Origin: Alisma plantago-aquatica | Taxonomy: Eukaryota; Streptophyta; Magnoliopsida; Alismatales; Alismataceae | Assembly: GCA_963693085.1 (NCBI GenBank) | Contig: OY856410.1 | Coordinates: 1,327,862,304 to 1,327,926,303 of the forward strand | DNA: 64,000 nt | Reading direction: 5' to 3' | Shown: piece by piece, positions 11,417 to 22,743 of the stretch | Numbering within the stretch: position 1 is the stretch's first letter | Layout: every line of letters begins with the position of its first letter | The notes under the pieces: generated by a model | The model's database searches: none | Seen by the model: only the letters and a program-made list of their open reading frames with translations | What the model was told of the DNA's origin: nothing | Program-made: the position numbers and the translations under genes

Positions 11417-13131
11417 TGCTCTTCGCGGGATTGGTCTCCGCCAATCTCCGCTACTTGAGTCGCATCGACCCCAAAGCTGTCCACTGCATGAACATCCGAT
11501 CTTTTTGTTCTTTTTTCACCCACTGCCTGTTGAGGATCTTCATCAACCTCCATCTCGCAGCAATCCGTCGTTCGGTTTCTCTTGCCCGTTAACTGGTTCC
11601 AAACCACCTCATCTTCTGGAATTCCTAGTCGTTGTCCCCTGCTCATCTTGTATACCCATGGTAGATGCTTCTTCTTCCCCCTAGTTTGTTTGTTCTTTTT
11701 CCCTGCATCTTGCTTCCGCTGTGCCCGAGTGATAGCTCTTCTCTCGCGATTCTCTTCCTTGTGGGTATCTCTGCCATCGCTGCAAAGAGAGACCACAGCT
11801 TGCTCCACCTGCTCGTTATTATTTTGTTTGCTCAACATTCCCGTGCCCTCAAGCTTCCGCTATTCCTCGGTGCTGTGACCCTGCTGTATACTACTGCTTT
11901 CCCATGCCGTCGCATGTCCTGGCCATTGTTGCCTTCTCACCGGGCTCCCCGCCTCCTCCACTTCAGGCGCCCTTTCGTTGACGTGAGGATTTCCCCTCAG
12001 CCTCCGTAGCTCCTCCGCCGTGTACTGCCTTGGCCCGTCCTTCCTTGCCGTCTCGCCCCCCCTCTTACCACGTTCCCCTTGCGCCCCCTCTCCGGACCCC
12101 CTCGCCTTTGTCCCCCGCGCTACGTCTTCACCCCCCTCCTTTCCTTCCCGCCTTCCCATCCCCGATATGCAATCCCGATTCTCCTGTCCCTCTCCCGACG
12201 CACCCGTCCCCACATAACCTCATCTCCCACTCTCCGTTTCCGCCTCCCCTCCCGACCCCTTCTGCATGGAGCCCGTCGTGCTTCCGCTTCCCTCACGCCC
12301 CCCCTGCTGCGAGCTTCCTCCTTCTACCCCTGAACGTTGGAACGTCAGCTTCCTTCTCGCCGGTCCTGTTCTCCCATCCTTCCTCTCCATCGTCCTTCTT
12401 TGCTTCCATGGAGAAGCCCTCAGCCAGCTTCCCCAACGTTGTTGGTGCTCGTCCGCCTCGCTTGCTTGGACGCAATCCCGGTCCACGTGCCCTAGTCTGC
12501 CGCACTCAAAACAGAAATTTGCGATCCGTTCATACTTCAACTCAACGTCCGCCGTTGATCCCCCTTTTACCCTAATCTTCTGTATCCGCTTCAACGGTTT
12601 GGTCACATCCAAAACGATTCGGACTCGTATGGAAGAGTCCCAGCCCAACTCATCCTTGTCGACTTCGATCACCTCACCGATTCTCGCCGCAATATCGCGA
12701 ATCGTGTTATCCGATCTGTATCCCAACGGAACTCCATAGAACCGGACCCAAAAAGGACACTTGTTGATGATGATATTGCCCGGCTGCTCCTCCTTACAGA
12801 TCTCCTTGAAAAGCAGAAGCTTCCCGTCAAAGTTCCAAGGGGCGCCGTCCGTCACGCGCTGCTTATCCCGCCAATGAGCGAATTGGACGATGAACACGTC
12901 TCCCTCCAATTGCTTGAAATCTGCCTGTTCCCTCAAGCACCATGATTGGACCATCGTGCGCTCCATTGCCCGAAAGTTGTATGTCCGATCTGTGAGCAAA
13001 CGGCCCACCAACGCAAGTTCTGTGTGATCATCCGCCTCGTCGCCGCTTCCTACCGGCTGAACATCCACCGGTTCCTCTTCCTCCTCTGACAACCTGAGCC
13101 CTGCATACCTGTCCGCGAGCTCCACTGCCAT
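11413..13131 (-). pseudogene. LINE ORF1: nucleic-acid-binding protein with CCHC zinc knuckle; two in-frame stops
   Basis: I chose the ATG at 13131 (MAVELADRYAGLRLSEEEEE) over upstream non-ATG codons, because the acidic N-terminus matches plant LINE ORF1 proteins. The first 200 residues resemble the DUF4283 domain (WCLREQADFKQLEGDVFIV, PFWVRFYGVPLGY, IGEVIEVDKDELGWD). A CX2CX4HX4C knuckle follows (CFECGRLGHVDRDC). The rest is basic, low-complexity sequence. The frame runs to the TGA at 11415-11413 and is broken only by stops at 12222-12220 and 11862-11860. The product would bind LINE RNA. The ORF1 stop overlaps the ORF2 start. Confidence 0.9.
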
Positions 13132-13270
13132 CGTAAAGATCCAAACCCTAGGCACAACCCCGCACTTGAACCTGCAAGAGAGAGCACCCTAGATCAGGGT
13201 AGAGAGACGCCCATGCCTCGTGCCCTAATCGCCAGAGCGACAGGAGACGGAGGGGAACGGGTGAGTATGG

Positions 13271-13290
13271 TCTTTAGTCTTACCTAGTAT
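13271..13290. repeat. LINE target-site duplication, 5' copy
   Basis: This is the partner of 7229-7248, with 19 of 20 bases identical. It marks the exact 5' end of the LINE at 13270. Confidence 0.93.
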
Positions 13291-14972
13291 ATTCAACAGA
13301 GTACCAATGACACTATCACAAACATTTTTCTCAACATGCATGACATCGATACAATGCCTTCCTGTCAAAGAACTCAATAAGGAAGATACCAAAATATTGA
13401 ATTCATCTTGAATGAAGAATAGTCACTCTGTGTGGCCATAGTACATTGTGATCTCTTACCAAATTCATTGACAATGTCTTTTACTCTTTCATAAACAACA
13501 TCCCCTGGTATAGGTTTAGGTGCACTCTTTTCCTCATTCCATCCATTGAATTCTTTGCGCTTCCTACGATATGGATGGAATTTTGAAAGAAACCCTTGAT
13601 GACCAAGATATACAGTCTTGCCACCATGTTCTAGTCTTATTGAATCAGTGTTCTCTTCACATATAGGACACACTTTGGCTCCTTTGACACTATATCTAGA
13701 CAAATTACCATATGCTGGAAAGTCATTAATAGTGCAAAACAACATAGCGTGCAAACGAAATGTCTCTCCTGGTGAAGCATCATAGGTCATCACACCTTCA
13801 CCCCAGAGTTTCTTTAAGTCATCAATCAAAGGTTCAAGAGAAACATCGATATCATTTCTAGGTTGTTTAGGGCCCAATATCAACAATGACAAGATAACGT
13901 ACTTATTTTTCATACACAGCTAGGGAGGAAGATTGTATATAACAAGCATGACTGACCAAGTGCTATGTTGGATGCTCAATGTCTCGTACAGATTCATCCC
14001 TTTTGTACAAAGCCCAAGTCTTAGATTCTTGTCTTCTTCACTAAATTTGGGGTACAATAGATCAATCTTCTTCCACTGTGGGGAATCAGACACATGTCAT
14101 AGGATCCCATCATTATTTTTCTTAACATCTGTATGCCACCTCAAATTCTTCACATCTATCGGATTTGCAAACAAGTGTTGAAACCGTGATGTTATAGGTA
14201 GATACCACATCACCTTGGCAGGAGAACCAATTTTAGACTCCTCCGAAGTCGTCAATTTATACCGTGACACACCACATTTTGGATAATCTTTCAAATCCAC
14301 ATAGTCCTTTTGAAATAATACACAATCATTCAGGCATGTGTGTATCTTCTTGGCCTCCATTCCCATTGGGCACAACAATTTCTTTACCCAGTATGTTGAG
14401 ATTGGCAGCTCGTTTCCTTCAGGAAGCATTTCTTTCAACAAAATCAACAATGAAGTGAAGTTTTTGTCACTCGATCTATTGTTAGATTTCAACTTATACA
14501 ATCTCAACACAGTGCTAAGCTTTGTAAACTTAGTACAACATGTGTACAACGGTATCTCAGTATCATGCACAATGTTTCTAAAGATGGGAGGTGGATCGGT
14601 GTGTTCTACCCCACAACTATCTAGCATCGCGTCAATGATGTCTACTGGAACTGGTTCATTCACATCTACGTCATCAGAGACAATTTCTTCTTCCACCCAA
14701 GCACTGCTATCGACATCCACTGGTTTTGGGTTTGGAATCTCTCCATGTCAGTGCCATTCTGTATAGCCTTGTACAATCTCGTTGCACATGACATGACTTT
14801 TGACTTTGTCACCAGTGCTGACTTTCAAGTTGTTACCGCAATGCCTACATGGACAGTAGAACCTATCTCCAGGTTGTTTCCTATGTTCCTCAGCAAATCT
14901 AATAAACTGATCAAGACCAGATATAAACTCTGGGGTGCAGCGATTGCAAATGAACATCCATGATATATCCAT
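13291..14972 (-). pseudogene. CACTA-1 TNP2 transposase, N-terminal and core block
   Basis: ATG at 14972 begins MDISWMFICNRCTPEFISGL, a transposase-associated domain (RFYCPCRHCGNN, then GYTEWH). After a linker comes the TNP2 core (SPQWKKIDLLYPKF, LRLGLCTKGMN, NDIDVSLEPLIDDLKKLW, AMLFCTINDFPAYGNLS, CPICEENTDSI), ending in HCIDVMHVEKNVCDS where the LINE interrupts. In-frame stops lie at 14750-14748, at 14099-14097 (Arg to TGA at ILRH) and near 13923 (Trp in NLPPWLCMK). One base is missing at YWSSL near 13375. The protein would cut and join element ends, but this copy cannot. The other block is at 5683-7228. Confidence 0.92.
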
Positions 14973-15091
14973 TCTATGATCAAAGAGAAAAAAAGTATAT
15001 ATTAGGACAAGATTAGCGTCTAGGGTTAACAAATGCATGTGATGTCATTCTTATATATAATAAATGTACATGTACCAACTATCCCATCCTT

Positions 15092-15273
15092 AAACACCTA
15101 ATCTCACTAGTAAGTGTATAATGTGTATTGGGTTTTCAAGAAAGTTTCGGCAGCATTTCGCCGATGTTCTCCAAGTAAATATGTACTTAGAGAACAAATG
15201 GGGAAATGCTACCAAAAATTCTTGAAAACCCAATACACATTATACACTTACATCCTAAGTGAGATTAGGTGTT
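15092..15273. repeat. 182-bp foldback (hairpin, MITE-like) upstream of TNP2
   Basis: The two arms are near-perfect inverted copies. The outer arm AACACCTAATCTCACT near 15093 pairs with AGTGAGATTAGGTGTT ending at 15273. The middle arm GTGTATTGGGTTTTCAAG near 15123 pairs with CTTGAAAACCCAATACAC near 15221-15238. The centre (15175-15191) is itself self-complementary around AAGTAAATATGTACTT. Arms of about 85 bases with a tiny loop suggest a MITE or a hairpin RNA source. It lies about 120 bp upstream of the TNP2 start codon. Confidence 0.85.
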
Positions 15274-15480
15274 CAGGAACAGTCCCAAACTGGGGACTAT
15301 CCAAGATTTACTCCTAATGAATAAATCTTGGACGGGTTTCTAGGCCAACAAATACATGTATGTTGTCATTCCAATATTCTATAACATCATTTAATCTAGG
15401 TATCATGTAACATCATTTAATCTAGGTATCATATTCTATAACATTGATTTCAACATTTCGAGTGCCCATGCATGTTCACC

Positions 15481-15790
15481 ATCTTGAATAGATATGTAGA
15501 TGTTAGGGTTTCATAACAATTGATGTTAGGGTTTCATCACAGTTTTAGGTATCATATAGAGTATGTAGATGTTAGGGTTTCATAATGCAATAGGAATTCA
15601 TGTAGATGTTAGGGTTTCATCATAATTGATTTCATCATAATTGATTTCATCACAAGATTTGAACATAACTGATTGCATCATGTAATTGAACATAATTGAT
15701 TTCATCATATAATTAAACATAATTAATTTGAACATAATTGATTTCATCATATAATTGATTGCATCACAAATTCATAATTGATTTCATTTG
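15481..15790. repeat. Irregular short tandem repeats in the CACTA-1 right arm
   Basis: The first part (15481-15620) repeats GATGTTAGGGTTTCAT at uneven spacing. The second (15622-15790) repeats units like AATTGATTTCATCAT with variants. No coding frame is present. A similar, not identical, repeat field lies in the same place in CACTA-2 (51110-51420). Confidence 0.75.
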
Positions 15791-15837
15791 AATATATACC
15801 CTCTTTTCTTCCTTCTCCCTCCTTACCAAAAACAAGC

Positions 15838-16804
15838 ACTGCACGGTCGTGTGGGCTGGCCACGGCCGTGGTTGTGTTGGCTGAGCATGGCCGTGCTGCC
15901 CAGCTCGACCGTGGTCGGCCAACACAGCCTCGGCCGTGGCCAACCCACACGGCCGTGCAGTTCTTGTTGTTGGTAATGAGAAGAAGGAAGAAGAAGAGGG
16001 AAATGGAGGAAGAAGAGGAGGGCCTACCTGTCGAGCAGCGTGTCGATGAGCTTCGTCAGTGGCAGTGGTGTGAGGAGCAGCGGCAATGAGCAGAGAAGCA
16101 GTAGGAGAAGGAGGCGGCGACAGCGGCGAGTAGAGAAGCAGCAATAGCAACCGGCGGCAGCGGTGAGTAGGGAAGCAACAACAGCAGCAGGAGGTGGCGG
16201 CGGTGATGCAGCAGGAAGTAAGCGTGGTGGCGGCGTCGACAGGAGGCAGAGAAAGGCGATCACGAGTGAGTCTATTTTCATGATGAAACAAAATAAAGGG
16301 GAAGAGTTTGTACTCGTGGGGGCTATTATGTTAATAAAGGCATCAGTTATCTTAAAAACCACCACCTAAATAGAATAGGTGTCGACAGAATATAACAACC
16401 GACGTCAATTGGACAATTCTTTACCCCAAAATTTTTGGTAGGGAGGGCGCGTGAACCGTTATTAACATCGGTTATCCCACGATAACCGACACACATATGA
16501 TAAAGATTGCACAACATTTTTATCTTCTTTAGGTGTCAGATATTCGGTAAATCACCGACATTGTATGTTACACTTTGGGGGCAATTTTTTTCGATCGAAA
16601 AAATTGGAATTTTGCGGGCTATTTTAGGTGTCTGTTTCTTTTCTTTAGCTGACGCTAAATAAAAAGTGATACCCGTGTATGGCTGGTCTTCAAATATGGA
16701 CATCGGGTTTCCTTAATAGTCGACGTGTAATGTGTATCAGCGTCGGTTTCTTTAAAAAATCGATGCCCCAAAAAGCAACGTTGAACGCTATTCCTATAGA
16801 AGTG
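15838..16804. repeat. Right subterminal and terminal region of CACTA-1
   Basis: A GC-rich block at 15838-15960 has repeated palindromic ACGGCCGT-type cores. The next block (16000-16260) is purine-rich CAGCAG/GGCGGC low-complexity sequence, probably the TNP2 5' leader. From 16375 to 16804 come subterminal repeats (AACCGACG, GTCGGTT types), then the terminal inverted repeat ending TATAGAAGTG. Open frames here are low-complexity and I do not call them genes. Confidence 0.75.
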
Positions 16805-16807
16805 CTT

Positions 16808-19500
16808 ATCCCCTTTCTTCCCCAACCGACTAACGCCCAACATCATTAAGTGGCACCCAAGCTGCAGTGCCTGATCGGCCAAGCTAGTAGAGGAGATGGG
16901 TGGGGGTTAGCTAGGACTCCTCACCATTGACCAATGACGCCACTCCTCTCCTCCTTCCTTTCTTCTTCCTCTTCCATTTCCCCCTCTTCTTCCCCGCCCC
17001 AGCAGGCGCCCAACTTGCAAGAAGAGCAGCAGCGTCGGCTGGCCAGGTAGCAGCGACCAACACTAGGAGTAGAAGCAATGGCGGTCATTTAGGGCTCACG
17101 ACGGTCGTTTTAGCAGCGCCAGCGATGTCTCCATCTTCTCCTTCCTTCTCCACGCTCAATCGATGCCCAACCAGCAGGGTGGTGCCTCATCTAGTTTGAG
17201 CAGCAACAGCTGCAGCCGCGGCCTTGAGCTACTTTGGGCGTGAGGAAGCACCAAGGAGAGGTGTGATTGAGCTTGTCTTTGAGGTCCAACCATGAACCCA
17301 CAGTTCCAGCAGTGAACGACGCCCAAACCAAGAAGTTGTTGTGCGTGCCATATTCAAATCCAGGCCGAACCAAGGTAGAAGATGACCCCACTGATGCCCA
17401 AAATAGGCATCGAACGTGGTTTCAGTTGCTTTTGGACATCTCGAATCACTGTGAGTAGAATTTCACTCACTAAGCACATATAACTCTGACAATCGGGTGT
17501 TTTTGGTTAAATCGATGTTATTTTCGGGTAACAACGCTGACTCAAGTGCCGTGTAGTGTCGGCGTTGCCATATTTCTAATTTGCACAAATTTCTTAATTA
17601 TGCTTGCACGACACTAATTGTTTAATTGATATGTGTTATTTGGATTATTGGAACTGCATGATTGATTAAAACCTAATTTGCTCAGTTTAAAAGTTGTAAT
17701 CAGTAGCACATGACCAGTAATGGTACAATTTGGGTATAAACCCAGGCTGTACATTTTTAGTAAGTTAATAGATGCTCAATTTCAAAGAAATGATGATGAC
17801 ATGAAAAATATTCAAAGAAAACCTAATAGTATGATCTTTGTTTTATTTAAGGTGAATGATTTAATATTTATACAAATTGACACATCCTTCAAAGATATCA
17901 ATTGAAATTCCCAATTATTATTAATAATTCATGCCATGATAAGTAATTAACTCTTAATTGAGTTATGTGATGCACAACTCAGGATTTGGGTTGATGTGCA
18001 CGTTTTTCCAAGAAAGTACAAGTAATTTACATATGTTAATGATGTTTTCTCATATGTCAAGCAATTAACTTTTATCAGTGTATTCAGAGATTCAATTGCA
18101 TGAATTTAGTGTATAAATGTCAAGCGGACATGTAATCCATTTATTTAAGAATGTCAGTCTGCCTGGAAGTATAATAATGTTAATTTATCAGTAAATTACA
18201 ATGTTTAAAATATACTGCTCTGCCAAGTTTAGAATGATGCACATGTTGCATTATAAACTTTAATTAAATAGATGTGGTACCCTAGAGATACCAGAGTCAA
18301 GTATAAGTAAGAGAAAGGTACAATATAGTAAGATATTTCCAAAAATAATAAAATAATAGACTTAAGGTACATGAACACCGTAGAACGCCTATGTGAGGTC
18401 TTTGCCTTAGGGGTGAAATGACCTAACCCTGGCAACGTCTAGTATATAGGGGTTGGAACGTGCTATCAGGTGGCACGGGGGATGAAGCCCTAGTGGAAGT
18501 ATCCTTAAATTATAGTTTTTAGTGTCCAACATCAACTAGAAGTCCTAGTGGCACTAGAGTACAGAAAAGTGTGTCCAACATCAACCAGAAGTCCTGGTGG
18601 CACAAGAGTACAGAAAAGCCAATAGGTGTCTTGACTCTCCACCCGTGTGCTCAGGTTATAGGAGGAGTCCAGTTTACGGAACAATAGGAGTGTCAAGGCC
18701 AGAGAGCCAGTTTCCTTGTTGCAGACCACGAGAGTAGTTAGACTTAGCTATCCCGGGGTGTCAGCTAAGTCTTGTACGGTGGGATCGTAGTTCACTATGA
18801 GTCTTCATATGTTGAGTACACTGCATATGATCAGGGCATAAGATAAAATATGTTCATATAGGTTCACATAGTTTCTTATAAGTTAAAGAGTTAAAGAAAG
18901 ATTTGAGTTAGATTCACAGCAGTTGTCCTTTAAATGAAATTCTAGCATTATATATTATTTAATCATATCTACAGCTTTGCAGCAGTTGTTATCTTAATGA
19001 AAAGTTGACATCTCCTGTCATTTAAATTATATTGCTTAGATCTGCTCAGTATAGTATTATCTTGTATTCTATTCCAAATAAATAAACAATAAAATGAGTC
19101 ATCTGTGATGGTTGGGTGAAATTCTATTCACTGAGCTAGTATCTCTCCAACATACTAAAACATGTTTTAGGTTAGCGTCAGCACAAGGAAGCTGAAGGAT
19201 TGTACCACCCAAGTTCTTAGAAGGTAGTTCGTAGTTAGATAGAGGTCTCATAGTCCTTTCCCCTCAGTCCTTGGGCATGTGGTGTGGTAGAGAGAGAATG
19301 TAATGTAATATTAAGTTTAGTATTAAGTTATCTGTTGTGTTTTATATTCCACATGAAAAATGTAATATGTCGTGAAATTCTATTTTATTCTTCCTAGTAA
19401 GGCAAATAGTAAGTTGCTTCTATAGTTTTATTATGATATTATTTTATTCAAGCTATTAGGTTTTTCCTTTAAGTTAATTCTAAGTCACTAAGTACAAAAA
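16808..19500 (+). repeat. Remainder of the gypsy-A 3' LTR (right boundary approximate)
   Basis: The sequence resumes after the CTT duplication of CACTA-1. It holds a GC-rich block at 16900-17440, a donor-like CTGTGAGTAG at 17449, AT-rich non-coding sequence, then a region typical of gypsy LTR ends (GGTTAGCGTCAGCACAAGG near 19170, poly-T and AT-rich to 19500). I could not find a clear CA end or the partner LTR, so the limit is a guess. No gene is visible. Confidence 0.5.
18522..18618. repeat. Tandem duplication, period 49 bp
   Basis: Two copies (18522-18570 and 18571-18618) both begin GTGTCCAACATCAAC and contain AGAAGTCCT and GAGTACAGAAAAG, with a few substitutions. Confidence 0.9.
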
Positions 19501-19539
19501 AGGTTAAGGGTGGTTTTTTGAGGGTGACTCCCCGGTCTA

Positions 19540-22500
19540 CAGGGTCATTAGAGATGGCACGGGGATCAGGGGTCATAGAAGGAGACTTCTTAAACCAAGC
19601 TATGGATGTTGTAGGTTCCTACCTTACCTTCTAGGGATAGGAAGAAGAGTTCCCTAGACCCTAAGAAAGTATAGGATCAAGTTGGAAGGCCTTATACCTA
19701 GTTGGTTGTCCTTGAGGAGGACTCGACTCTGAGGTGTTGTTCATATGGAAGAATTATAGGGCGTGCACTTGCAGGAAAGTGAACCTTAGGTTCCTAGACC
19801 TAAGAGGGGAAGTAGTAGTACTTGGTGCACCTGATGCTCATGATGAGATTTGAGTTTCTATAGATTCAAGAATGGCACCCCTTATGTTTAGAGGAAAGAG
19901 AAACCCCTTGGATTAAGGTGTATGTTTGATGAACCTCCTACTTATAGGTTGGTGACATATGTATGTATGATGACGGTCCAATATGAATAAAATAGAAACA
20001 AGTATGACCTATCAGGGAGACCTAACATGGTTAAATAGGTGGTCTGCTTGTTAGCTATGTTCCTTATTAGCTTGCTATGTCTAAGTGTGCTCATGTGGAT
20101 GTAAACCCTAGAAATAGGGATGTTTGTGACCCTTGCTGCTATCAGGATATAGTTTCCTCACATCCTGGGAGAGGGACCTTTCTATAGGGTATGTACTAGC
20201 TTTTGTTGGGTTTGAGATAACCTAAAGAGGTCTCATAGGATCTTGAGAAGCTAAGTGGAGAGTACATAGTATGAGAAGGAACCTGTAGACCCATAGATAA
20301 CCATCATTAAGTGCATGTGGATGTGTTACCATGGAGGTAACCAATATGGGGCCTGACTGAGGTAGGTAGGTTACCCTAATCCCTATGAAAGGATGTAAGT
20401 CAGACCACGAATGTTGAGAGAGATGATGGAGACTTGGGTAAGGTTTCAAGTTGGATATGTACTATGTTAGAATCCTAAGTCTATCCTAGGGTCGGGTAGG
20501 GATAAGACTGATGGGAGTAGGAGTTGCCTAATTCCCTAGTTGCACATGACCATAGGGTTGGGAGGTAACAACTAACATTGTCTGAGGGACATGGGTTAGG
20601 AGATTGATCACCTTCATGAACTCATGGGACCCAAAGAGTAGATGAGGAGGGCACTCTCTGGATGCATAAGGGAAGAGGGATGACCCCAAAAGTGTTGACA
20701 CCCTATAGACCTAGAGGAGATGACCAAGGATGATATGATGACCCAAGTCGGTTCAAAACTAGTTTTTCATGGAAGTAAACTTGATATCGAGATGTTCATG
20801 ATGTAGAGATGTGTGATGCACGTTTATAGTTAGATTTGAAGGTGTACTGGTGATGTAGGGTGCACCATATCGACTCTTATAATGGGAAGAACTCTGTATT
20901 TGGACTGCAGTTAAATGCTTATTTCCTCTCGTTATGAAGGTGAGAGATAGGGCAAGATGCATGCCATACACCAAGGATAAAGATGATGAGAGTGGAAACG
21001 TTGCTATGATAATAGCGTACCCTTGTGGAGTGTACGATGTGTGGATGGTTTACCAACATCAAGAGATATAAGGTAGTCATCTTATAAGGATGTTCTTATC
21101 ATGAGCTATATGGAATTTATGAGTTAAATAAGTTTGAGTTTGATAACCAAGAGGATGAGCTCTGAGTTTTCCTGATGAAGATAGACCTAAAGTCTAAGAT
21201 GAGATGATAAGTGGAATACATGGAGGTGTATGTATCCACTGTTACCTAGCACATAAAGATGAAAGGTGGTGATGGATGCTCTTCTTGAGACACAGCTACC
21301 TAGTTTAGCTAGTGGAAAGGCCGGTAGAGGTGGCTATGTGAACCCTAAGTTGTGAGATATGTTTGGATAACACTCGGATGTAATGATATATGTTGATCGA
21401 GTTAGTGGTTGCTTGGTTAGCTAGCCAAGGGCTTGTTGTGATAGAAGGATGGTTGTAAAACCTCAGATGCACTTTTCTGGAAGAGAAGTTGATGAAACCC
21501 ATGACTAGAGTGTTTTAGGGTTTCTGAGGAATCAACCTTGAGGAATCATGACGTACAAGAGATCATGATACACCATGATACTATTGAGATAGTAAGTGGA
21601 AGTAATACTTTGGATGCCTAAGATGAAGTTGCATGTGGCTTGTCGCCATGCATGCCAGGAGGTGAAGGACGAATACCAGTAACCCGGTGAGTTGATACAA
21701 AGGGTAAAGAGTCCTGGAGGGGGAATGGGAGTTCATCACTGTGGATGTTGTGGTAAGTCTCCCATAGACCAAGGGAGGTCAAGATGCAATATGGGTTATG
21801 GTAGATCACCTTACCTAGATGATAGGTAAGAGAAAGAGAGAGTATTGTCAAGGGACAGATCCAGTTGAACTACATGTAAGAGAAAGAGATGGTTCAACTT
21901 ACTCTTGTTGCAAGTTCAAAGATTCTTGAGTAAGACCCAAAGATTCACTTCCATGTGGTGGAAGTCGGTACATGAAGAACTCAACGCGTGTACAACTTAT
22001 CACCCCTAACTAATGGTTAGCATGATCCAGACTAGAGGGTCTAATTAGAGCGTGTGTGCTCATTCAGAGTGATATATGGAGACAGTTCCTGTCTTATGTA
22101 AGATGTGATGATAGCCACCATAGCCAGTATCGAGATGTAAGAAGCTCTGTAAGGGAGGCTATGTTGGTCACCGCTTCATTAAGATGAGGTTGGTGAAGGG
22201 ACCTCACGAGCAGATGAAGTCTCTTTGATCGTACGATGGCTAAAATAGAGCCCAGGGGAGACATGAGTCGTGAGTTGATGCAAAGAAGACTGACATGCAG
22301 TTCACTATGAAAGAATATGTGATATGAAAATCTGACCCCTCTGAGCTATAGATGAGAAAGCTAAGTCCCCGATACATAGGTCCATTTGAGATGGATAGGT
22401 GGAGATGCTTGTGTGTAGCCTTACCCCTCAGGATAACATGATGTATGATGTGTTCCACGAGTCTGATCTAGAACACTATGTGAGGTACCCAAGCCATGGG

Positions 22501-22735
22501 CTGAGCAATGAACCTAGTGAGCTCCTAAGGGAGACTAACTTACCCTGAGTCACCTATAAGGGTATGAGATACCAAGTTGGGAGAGAGCTCAGGAGTGAAG
22601 AATATAAGAAGATAAAGGTTCTTTGGAAGCACCATGGATAGGATGAAGCCACATGGGAGCCAATGATGGATATGGAAAAGTCTTATCCTGAATTGTTTAT
22701 ATGGTGGAATTTTGAGGGCAAAATTCCTATAACAT
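19540..22735 (+). pseudogene. Gypsy-B: heavily decayed Ty3/gypsy internal region
   Basis: No open frame survives, but translated islands fit a gypsy pol in order. A KIDLKS-type reverse-transcriptase island lies near 21165. An integrase relic with the RDPKIHF and YHP signature lies near 21930-22005. An integrase C-terminal relic (KLSPRYIGPFEM, then ALPLR) lies near 22350-22430. The tail KVLWKHHG-DEATWEP lies near 22615-22660, followed by the gypsy 3' motif near 22708. Stops and frameshifts interrupt every island, and the spacing between the reverse transcriptase and integrase islands is shorter than usual, suggesting deletion. 19540-21100 shows nothing I recognise. This element is clearly older than gypsy-A. 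Confidence 0.7.
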
Positions 22736-22743
22736 GGGAAGGA

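Larger units (their letters stand above)
7249..13270 (-). mobile_element. L1-type LINE, full length, inserted in CACTA-1 TNP2
   Basis: It is a 6.02-kb element on the minus strand, with a 5' leader at 13270-13132, ORF1, ORF2, a 3' UTR of about 45 bases and a short poly(A) of about nine. It is flanked by 20-bp direct repeats (7229-7248 and 13271-13290) with one mismatch. ORF order, endonuclease, reverse transcriptase and C-terminal RNase H mark it as a plant L1-type retrotransposon. Its GC content is visibly higher than that of its surroundings. Four in-frame stops (two per ORF) show that it is now inactive. The near-perfect duplication and intact 5' end argue for a relatively recent, complete insertion. 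Confidence 0.95.
1312..16804 (-). mobile_element. CACTA-1: complete CACTA (En/Spm-type) transposon, inactivated
   Basis: The left terminus reads CACTACTATAG. The right terminus read inwards is CACTTCTATAG, a 10 of 11 match. The three bases CTT flank both ends (1309-1311 and 16805-16807), the 3-bp duplication usual for this superfamily. Subterminal repeats of the type GTCGGTT...AACCGACG lie inside both ends. Both genes are on the minus strand: TNP2 transposase near the right end, then a Transposase_24/Ulp1-type gene. A LINE of about 6 kb accounts for much of the 15.5-kb length, so the element was about 9.5 kb before that insertion. Both genes carry stops, so it cannot act autonomously. It interrupts the LTR of gypsy-A. 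Confidence 0.92.

Noticed and set aside
12030..12575. A proline-rich plus-strand frame of 181 codons
   Set aside because: It is the antisense of LINE ORF1 basic low-complexity sequence.
15481..15620. Telomere-like TTAGGGTTT units
   Set aside because: The core occurs once per 40-60 bp inside longer repeats, not as contiguous 7-bp units.
15764..16365. Leucine-, serine- and proline-rich frames on both strands in the CACTA-1 right arm
   Set aside because: They come from CAGCAG/GGCGGC low-complexity DNA and no domain is visible. CACTA-2 has the same kind of block without the same frames.
20222..22458. Several minus-strand frames of 60-80 codons
   Set aside because: They are short and domain-free, and they lie opposite decayed gypsy pol sequence that explains the region.
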